56,313 nucleotides of DNA from Bacteroidales bacterium UBA5371. GTDB taxonomy: Bacteria; Bacteroidota; Bacteroidia; Bacteroidales; P3. The stretch spans positions 205,486-261,798 of the forward strand of contig DHPF01000012.1 of NCBI GenBank assembly GCA_002407855.1, given 5' to 3'. The notes beneath the pieces are model-generated. The model had not been told where the DNA came from. It did not search any database and saw only the letters and a list, made by a program, of their open reading frames with translations. Shown here in pieces: positions 51,225 to 56,313 of the stretch. Both the position numbers and the translations under genes were made by a program. Within the stretch, counting starts at the first letter, position 1. Each line of letters starts with the position of its first letter.

Positions 51225-52301
51225 TTATTCCTCTTTATTAGTCAATATATAAACACTGCCTTTCCCTTTTCCTATCATTGTCAATACTTGTTCTTCTTTA
51301 AGATATTGGATATCCTTCTTCAATGTACTAAGTGTAATATTAGGAAACTGCTTTGCTATATCACTTATTTTTATAGGCTGATTATATTGTATAAAATCCT
51401 TAATTAACTTTTGTCTATCATTAAGGTAACACCCTTTTGATTTGAACACATCGTACTTTTGTTCTAACTTTTCAGTTAAAGTTTTTAGGCTTTCTAAGAA
51501 AAAGATAAGCCATGAGTCAATACGCTCAATATCTGTACCTCTGTTTTTCTGTCCACTCATAAGAGCTTGATAATATGCCTTTTTGTTTTGCTCAATATGG
51601 TTTTCAAATGAAATGTATTGAATAAATGTATAGTCCTTTTGCATCAAACAAAGTGTTGTGAGCAAGCGTGATAGTCTGCCATTTCCGTCTTGAAAAGGAT
51701 GTATGCTCAAAAAATCGTAAATAAAACTACCTATAACTATAAGCTGATGTATGCTATTTTCACTCAATTGCTGATTTGTCCATTCTAATAATTCTTGCAT
51801 TTCAACAGCAACTAATGCTGGTTCAGTGGTTGTAAAAATTGTTCGCTGCTTGCCTGTTGGATAAGTTGCAACTACTTTATTGGAAAGGAATTTATATGTC
51901 CCTCTATGTCGTTTGTCTTTATCACTGTATTGTAACAATAGTTGATGAAGTTGTTTTACATAGCTTTCAGAAATTTTAATATCAGAATAATTATCATAAA
52001 TCAATTCCAAGACCTCATAATAGCCAATTACTTCTTGTTCATCACGGCTTTTTAATTTTGTGATTTGAATATCTTTCAAAAGTTCTTGAACTTCTTGGTC
52101 AGAAAGTGTAGCACCTTCAATTCTTGTTGAAGACCCAATACTTTCAATGGTGGCTATCTTTCTCAATTCTTTTAGATAGCGATTCTCCTGCTTTTCGGCA
52201 ATATTCCATTTTCCTCTGAAGTTGTCAATATAGCTAATAAGCTGAACTATTCTTTGATTAGTTTTAAAATCAAAATTAAGTTTCTGAATAAATTTATCCA
52301 T
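51225..52301 (-). CDS. Fic family protein with C-terminal helix-turn-helix
   Basis: A 358-residue protein that probably AMPylates or otherwise modifies a target. The Fic motif is HPFQDGNGRLSR with His201. A short N-terminal segment has SIGSSTRIEG, the inhibitory-helix type motif (S/T-x-x-x-E/D-G). The C-terminal 60 residues look like a winged helix (IKISDIAKQFPNITLSTLKK), so it may regulate its own promoter, where 11-bp repeats lie. It is monocistronic. No antitoxin gene is seen next to it. Confidence 0.88.
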   Translation of the reverse strand: MDKFIQKLNFDFKTNQRIVQLISYIDNFRGKWNIAEKQENRYLKELRKIATIESIGSSTRIEGATLSDQEVQELLKDIQITKLKSRDEQEVIGYYEVLELIYDNYSDIKISESYVKQLHQLLLQYSDKDKRHRGTYKFLSNKVVATYPTGKQRTIFTTTEPALVAVEMQELLEWTNQQLSENSIHQLIVIGSFIYDFLSIHPFQDGNGRLSRLLTTLCLMQKDYTFIQYISFENHIEQNKKAYYQALMSGQKNRGTDIERIDSWLIFFLESLKTLTEKLEQKYDVFKSKGCYLNDRQKLIKDFIQYNQPIKISDIAKQFPNITLSTLKKDIQYLKEEQVLTMIGKGKGSVYILTNKEE

Positions 52302-52374
52302 ATTTTATCCGTATTTTATCCAAAAATGATTGCACAAAGATATAAAATATCCATAACGTATCCATATTTTATCC
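52295..52374. repeat. 11-bp direct repeats flanking the fic promoter
   Basis: TATCC on the plus strand (GGATA on the minus) is found at 52295, 52306, 52317 and at 52348, 52359, 52370, in two groups of three with an exact 11-bp period. The -7 box (TATCTTTG on the minus strand, 52342-52335) lies between the groups, and one repeat covers the start codon. This is a likely operator for a self-regulating Fic protein. Confidence 0.65.
52335..52342 (-). promoter_or_regulatory. fic promoter -7 element
   Basis: TATCTTTG on the minus strand matches TAnnTTTG. It sits in the 26-base gap between the two groups of 11-bp repeats, about 33 bases from the fic ATG. Confidence 0.5.
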
Positions 52375-52530
52375 AAAAAAATAACCTTAAGAATCTTTTT
52401 TTAATGTATTTGAGATTAAAACAAAAGGAATATCGGTGTTTTCCCTTATTTATAGTAATATTTTTCTTCTGGCAAATAATTTATAAAGGATAAGTGCGTT
52501 ATTGGGTTATAATTTTAAAACTAAAGAATT

Positions 52531-52992
52531 ATGATAAAGATTGGTGATAAGGCTCCTGAGGTTTTGGGGCTTAATGAAGAGGGGAAAGAGATTAGGCTTT
52601 CTGATTTTAAGGAAAAGAAATTGGCTTTGTACTTTTATCCTAAGGATAATACTTCTGGTTGTATGGCTCAGGCTTGCAATTTGAGGGATAATTACAATGA
52701 TTTGAGAAAGGCGGGTTATGAGGTTGTGGGTGTTAGTGTGGATTCTCAGGAGTCACATGTTAAGTTTAAGAAAAAGAATAATCTTCCTTTTAATTTGATT
52801 GCCGATACTGATAAGAAATTGGTTGAGGCTTTTGGGGTTTATGGTACTAAGAAACTTTATGGCAGAGAGTATATGGGAACTTTTAGGACTACCTTTATTA
52901 TTGATGAAAAAGGTATTGTTGAAAACATCATTACTCCTAAAGAAGTAAAGATTAAGGAGCATGCTTTTCAAATCCTTAACTTAAAGAATTAA
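52531..52992 (+). CDS. bcp: Peroxiredoxin of the BCP/PrxQ type
   Basis: A 153-residue thiol peroxidase. The peroxidatic Cys44 is in TSGCMAQACNLRD, and Cys49 is the likely resolving Cys, giving the CxxxxC pattern of BCP. It is preceded by YFYPKD, and a Trx-fold body follows. It reduces peroxides with a thioredoxin-type donor. It lies 30 bases before the next gene. Confidence 0.92.
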   Translation: MIKIGDKAPEVLGLNEEGKEIRLSDFKEKKLALYFYPKDNTSGCMAQACNLRDNYNDLRKAGYEVVGVSVDSQESHVKFKKKNNLPFNLIADTDKKLVEAFGVYGTKKLYGREYMGTFRTTFIIDEKGIVENIITPKEVKIKEHAFQILNLKN

Positions 52993-53021
52993 TTTATTTA
53001 ACTAATTAAATCTATAATTGT

Positions 53022-53471
53022 ATGGAAGAATTATACGTAAGAAATAGCATTAGGATTAATGCTTCAATGGAAAGGGTTTGGGAAGTTTTAACTAAGGGCG
53101 AAATGACCAAACAATATATGTTCAACTGCGAACCTATTACTGATTGGAAGGTTGGTAGCAATTTGCTTTGGAAAGGAACTTATGAGGGAATAACAGCTGT
53201 ATTTGTGAAAGGCAGTATTGTGGAAATAAATCCTCCCTCTAAGCTTGTTTACACAACAATTGACCCTAACGCAACCTATGAGGATATACCTGAGAACTAT
53301 CTCTATGTTACTTATGAGTTGGAAAAGGAGGCTGAGGGAACTTTATTGAAAGTTTCTCAGGGCGATTACTCTAAGGTTTTTGATGGTGAGAATCGCTATA
53401 AACATTCTTATAATAATGGTGAAGGTTGGATGCCTGTCCTGGTGATGATTAAGGATATTGCTGAAAAGTAG
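53022..53471 (+). CDS. SRPBCC/AHSA1 domain protein
   Basis: A 149-residue single-domain SRPBCC protein of the AHSA1 (activator of Hsp90 homologue) group. Visible features are the N-terminal IRINASMERVWEVLT, the strand WKVGSNLLWKG, and VYTTIDPNATYE. Such proteins bind hydrophobic ligands. No specific role is known. Confidence 0.85.
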   Translation: MEELYVRNSIRINASMERVWEVLTKGEMTKQYMFNCEPITDWKVGSNLLWKGTYEGITAVFVKGSIVEINPPSKLVYTTIDPNATYEDIPENYLYVTYELEKEAEGTLLKVSQGDYSKVFDGENRYKHSYNNGEGWMPVLVMIKDIAEK

Positions 53472-53598
53472 TAGTAAATTTGTTTAAGGTTTTCAAAATA
53501 TTTTATTCCTTATTTCGTTATTTTCAAACAAGGAAAGAGAAAATTCTTTCTTGACTTTAATTTAACTAAATTAGAATAGAACAATTAAAAACAAAAAC

Positions 53599-54972
53599 AT
53601 GAGAACTTTAATCAAAAAAACAATTCCATTTTTCATTTCTTCCTTTTTGTTGTTCAATTTTGCTTCATGCCAAAACAATACCACAACTACCTCTCCTATT
53701 GATTTTACTCAAGCTGCCGAACACACAATTCATGCTGTTGTTCACATACAATGCGAATATGCACAACAAACAAATTTCTATGAGGATTTCTTTGGTTTCC
53801 TTATTCCTCAACAACGTTCACGCACCTATCAAACCTCAGGTTCGGGGGTAATAATTTCAAACGACGGATTTATTGTAACTAATAATCACGTTGTTCAGGA
53901 TGCAGATAGCATTCAAGTAATTTTGAATGACAAAAGAAGATATAAGGCTACCATTGTTGGAAATGATCCTTCGGCTGATTTGGCTGTAATTAAGATTGAT
54001 GCTAAGGATTTACCTACAGTTGAGTTTGGAGATTCTGACAAGACAAAGATTGGTCAATGGGTTTTGGCTGTTGGAAATCCTTTTAACCTGACTTCTACTG
54101 TTACTGCTGGGATTATTAGTGCCAAGGCACGAGATTTAAACATTTTAGGAAATAAGATGAATGATAATCCGCTGAAGTCTTTTATTCAAACTGATGCTGC
54201 TGTAAACCCTGGAAATAGTGGTGGTGCTTTGGTTGATTTGGATGGAAAGCTTATTGGAATAAACACTGCTATCGCTTCAAATACTGGCTCCTATGCTGGT
54301 TATTCTTTTGCCATTCCTTCCAATATTGTTAAGAAAATCACTAAAGATATTATGAGTTATGGTACAACTCAAATTGCTTATCTTGGTGTTAATATTGCTG
54401 AGGTTGATTCACGTTTGGCAGAAAACAAAGGAATTAAAAGGATAAAAGGGCTATATATTGCTTCTGTAAATGAAAATGGTGCTGCTCAAAAGGCAGGACT
54501 CAAAGAAGGAGATATTATTGTTCAGATTAATAATAGAGAGATTAATTCAAATTCGGAGCTTAATGAAATTCTTTCCCAGAGTTCCCCAGGTAATAAGATT
54601 TCAATTAAGTATGAGAGAGAAGACAAAGAGAGAACCACTGAATGCACTCTTTTAAATGAAACAGGGTCTACTTCAATAATTAAGCCGCAAGAGAAGAATA
54701 TATTTACCTCTCTTAACGCCCAGTTAAGAGAACTTAATAAAAAGGAAAAGAAAGAATATAATATTACAAATGGATTTGTCTTAGAAAAGGGTAATAATTC
54801 TGCCTTTGCACGTTTAGGAATTAAAAATGGATTTATTATAACAAGTATTGACAAAAATCCTCAAATCACAAAAGAAGATTTTAAACTACTTTCATCAAGG
54901 AAAGGTAAAGTTATTATAGGAGGCTTTTATCCTAATACTTACAGAACATTCTACTATGTTTTGGTGCTTTAA
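53599..54972 (+). CDS. HtrA/DegP-type serine protease with two PDZ domains (lipoprotein)
   Basis: A 457-residue periplasmic protease and chaperone. The signal peptide has the lipobox FASC, so it is probably membrane-anchored. The catalytic triad is His97 (NNHVV), Asp127 (ADLAVIKI) and Ser207 (GNSGGAL). PDZ1 starts near residue 255 (LYIASVNENGAAQKAGLKEGD) and PDZ2 is divergent at the C-terminus. The 127-base leader has a TAAATTTG element at 53475-53482 but is not certain. Confidence 0.92.
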   Translation: MRTLIKKTIPFFISSFLLFNFASCQNNTTTTSPIDFTQAAEHTIHAVVHIQCEYAQQTNFYEDFFGFLIPQQRSRTYQTSGSGVIISNDGFIVTNNHVVQDADSIQVILNDKRRYKATIVGNDPSADLAVIKIDAKDLPTVEFGDSDKTKIGQWVLAVGNPFNLTSTVTAGIISAKARDLNILGNKMNDNPLKSFIQTDAAVNPGNSGGALVDLDGKLIGINTAIASNTGSYAGYSFAIPSNIVKKITKDIMSYGTTQIAYLGVNIAEVDSRLAENKGIKRIKGLYIASVNENGAAQKAGLKEGDIIVQINNREINSNSELNEILSQSSPGNKISIKYEREDKERTTECTLLNETGSTSIIKPQEKNIFTSLNAQLRELNKKEKKEYNITNGFVLEKGNNSAFARLGIKNGFIITSIDKNPQITKEDFKLLSSRKGKVIIGGFYPNTYRTFYYVLVL

Positions 54973-55041
54973 AGTTCAATTTGTTGAAAACTTCGTTAAT
55001 AACTTTTCTACCGCCTATTAGAAACTTGTGATATTCCGATT

Positions 55042-55049
55042 TATTTTTG
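55042..55049 (+). promoter_or_regulatory. Promoter -7 element of rpoD
   Basis: TATTTTTG matches TAnnTTTG, 60 bases before the rpoD ATG. TTG at 55026-55028 gives a spacer of only 13, which is short. Confidence 0.35.
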
Positions 55050-55108
55050 CATCCATATATTAGGTAAGTTTTATTCTTATCTTAATTTTTAATTAATAAT
55101 CGGGATTT

Positions 55109-55969
55109 ATGAGACAATTAAAGATAGCTAAATCTATCACTAATAGGGAGATTGGTTCCTTAGATAAGTTTCTTCAAGACGTTGGAAAGGAAGAAATGAT
55201 AGGTGCAGAAGAAGAAGTTCTGCTTGCACAAAGAATAAAAAGTGGAGACCAAGTGGCCTTAGACAAGCTGGTAAAAGCTAATCTTCGCTTTGTGATTTCG
55301 GTTGCAAAGCAATACCAAAATCAAGGTTTAAGTCTTCCTGATTTAATCAACGAGGGTAATGTGGGTCTAATTAAGGCAGCAAAACGCTTCGACGAAACAA
55401 GAGGCTTTAAGTTTATTTCCTATGCTGTTTGGTGGATTCGCCAGTCAATACTCCAAGCTCTTGCAGAACAAAGTCGCATTGTAAGACTTCCTCTAAACCA
55501 AGTTGGAACTCTAAATAAGATAAAAAAAGAGGTCTCCCGCTTAGAGCAACAACTTGAAAGGCCTCCTACAATTGAAGAAATCTCTGAAATTATGGACACT
55601 TCCCGCGATAAATTGGCTGATGTTTTATCTATTTCCTCCAAAACTTTGTCAATGGACGCCCCACTAATAAGCGATGAAGATATAAGCTTGATTGATGTTT
55701 ATGTTGATGATAATGCAGAAGGAACAGACGTTAATGTAATGCAAGAGAGTCTTGCAAAGGAAATTCACAGATCACTTTCAGTATTAAGCAAGAAGGAAAG
55801 AGAGATTGTTTCTCTTTATTTTGGAATAGGTCAAGCCCACGGATACACATTAGATGAGATTGCAGTTCACGTGAATCTAACAAGAGAAAGGGTTCGTCAG
55901 ATTAAAGATAGAGCCATTAAGCATTTAAAACAAACTGCCAAAACAGAACAATTACAGTCTTATTTATAA
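55109..55969 (+). CDS. rpoD: Primary sigma factor RpoD/SigA (short Bacteroidota form)
   Basis: A 286-residue housekeeping sigma factor that recruits RNA polymerase to promoters of the TTG/TAnnTTTG type seen across this window. It lacks region 1.1. Region 2 is DLINEGNVGLIKAAKRFDETRGFKF plus YAVWWIRQSI; region 4 has a helix-turn-helix (YTLDEIAVHVNLTRERVRQIKDRA). This short form with the -7 element TAnnTTTG is characteristic of Bacteroidota. Confidence 0.95.
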   Translation: MRQLKIAKSITNREIGSLDKFLQDVGKEEMIGAEEEVLLAQRIKSGDQVALDKLVKANLRFVISVAKQYQNQGLSLPDLINEGNVGLIKAAKRFDETRGFKFISYAVWWIRQSILQALAEQSRIVRLPLNQVGTLNKIKKEVSRLEQQLERPPTIEEISEIMDTSRDKLADVLSISSKTLSMDAPLISDEDISLIDVYVDDNAEGTDVNVMQESLAKEIHRSLSVLSKKEREIVSLYFGIGQAHGYTLDEIAVHVNLTRERVRQIKDRAIKHLKQTAKTEQLQSYL

Positions 55970-56021
55970 AACTCTCTTTCACACTAAATAACACAAAATA
56001 TTTTCTTTTATTTTTAAAGTA

Positions 56022-56062
56022 AAAAGCCTTGAACTTAATTTGTTTAGGGCTTTTATTTTTTT
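56022..56062 (+). terminator. Intrinsic terminator of rpoD
   Basis: AAAAGCCTTGAAC (56022-56034) pairs with GTTTAGGGCTTTT (56042-56054) using a few G-U pairs, with a seven-base loop, and ATTTTTTT follows. It ends the rpoD transcript 53 bases after its stop. Confidence 0.85.
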
Positions 56063-56179
56063 ACAACCAAGAGCAAATTCTTTAATATTTAGTTTCAAGA
56101 CATTTAAAGGGAAATACATTAAGGCCTAAATTGATTGAAAATAACGCAAAGCTATCAAAAAAATATCCTAATAACTATT

Positions 56180-56313
56180 GAAAAATATTTCAACGCCTAT
56201 TAGGATTATTTCAAACGGCGTTAGGATCATTTTAAACGGCGTTAGAAATAATTTCAATAGTTATTAGAAATAATTTCAATAGTTATTAGAATTTATTTCA
56301 ATAGGCGTTGAAA
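56180..56313 (+). repeat. 21-22 bp repeat array at the window end
   Basis: TTAG anchors at 56200, 56221, 56242, 56264 and 56286 give a period of 21, 21, 22, 22. The units have two core forms, AACGGCGTTAG and AATAGTTATTAG. The array is flanked by inverted copies (AACGCCTAT near 56192, ATAGGCGTT near 56301) and is cut by the window end. It begins about 120 bases after the rpoD terminator. Confidence 0.75.

Noticed and set aside
51203..51231. GGAATAA/TTATTCC hairpin between mnmE and fic
   Set aside because: Only seven bases of AT-rich stem, with the right arm inside the fic stop codon region and no strong T-run; too weak to call a terminator.
52254..52493. Plus-strand open frame across the fic promoter
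   Set aside because: It overlaps the fic start, the operator repeats and the -7 element, and contains low-complexity residues only.

Overview
The window is a contiguous AT-rich chromosomal segment that looks like a member of the Bacteroidota, most likely an uncultured Bacteroidales-type organism. The evidence is (i) repeated promoters of the Bacteroidota form TTG-N(15-22)-TAnnTTTG and almost no Shine-Dalgarno sequences, (ii) a short primary sigma factor without region 1.1, (iii) a PorP/SprF-type outer-membrane protein next to a PD40/OmpA lipoprotein-like protein, and (iv) GH92 and GH2 mannosidases and an exported protein family that is common in this phylum. No tRNA, rRNA, phage, insertion sequence or CRISPR array was seen.

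Layout. 1-300: window edge with a 21-bp repeat array and a decayed copy of a small gene. 386-5100: leucyl aminopeptidase, pdxA and ligA. 5185-8241: a small membrane protein, a lipoprotein, a DUF2059 protein and mtaB. 8521-13921 (minus): a five-gene 2-oxoacid (pyruvate-type) dehydrogenase operon, E1alpha-E1beta-E2-lpd-lipoate ligase. 14195-18391: lipoprotein, GNAT, PorP/SprF-like protein and PD40/OmpA protein. 18679-20292: an unknown two-gene cassette, a decayed copy of its first gene, and a dense repeat region. 20293-28450: dapB, ROK sugar kinase, GH2 beta-mannosidase, GH92 alpha-mannosidase and MFS exporter. 28447-33140 (minus): an exported 'asparagine synthetase B'-labelled protein, dnaB, an exported GIN-like protein and a coiled-coil lipoprotein. 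33232-39180: TPP riboswitch and thiD-thiS-thiE/tenI-thiE-thiG-thiC-thiH. 39388-46100 (minus): an arsenic resistance island arsR-arsM-arsC-acr3-arsF-arsF-arsG-trx-arsD-arsA. 46270-51185: an E1-like ThiF/MoeB protein, a DUF1697 protein, uvrB and mnmE. 51225-52301 (minus): Fic protein with a repeat operator. 52531-55969: peroxiredoxin, AHSA1-like protein, HtrA protease and rpoD.

How the parts work together. The thi operon carries every classical thiazole and pyrimidine gene except thiF; the separate E1-like protein at 46270 is the obvious candidate partner for ThiS. The ars island combines arsenate reduction (ArsC), efflux (Acr3), trivalent metallochaperone and ATPase (ArsD, ArsA), methylation (ArsM), and genes resembling the ArsF/ArsG system for aromatic arsenicals, under two matching ArsR-like operators. 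The dehydrogenase operon brings its own lipoate ligase. GH2 and GH92 probably trim mannose-containing glycans, with the ROK kinase handling a released sugar.

The most unusual signal is not a gene. At least eight intergenic spaces carry short tandem arrays with an exact or near-exact 21-22 bp period (about two helical turns). The arrays differ in sequence from locus to locus, but neighbouring units are often near-identical, and there are no spacers. A second notable signal is a three-copy small-gene family in which one copy is intact (19209-19487) and two are pseudogenes (203-289 and about 19519-19656).
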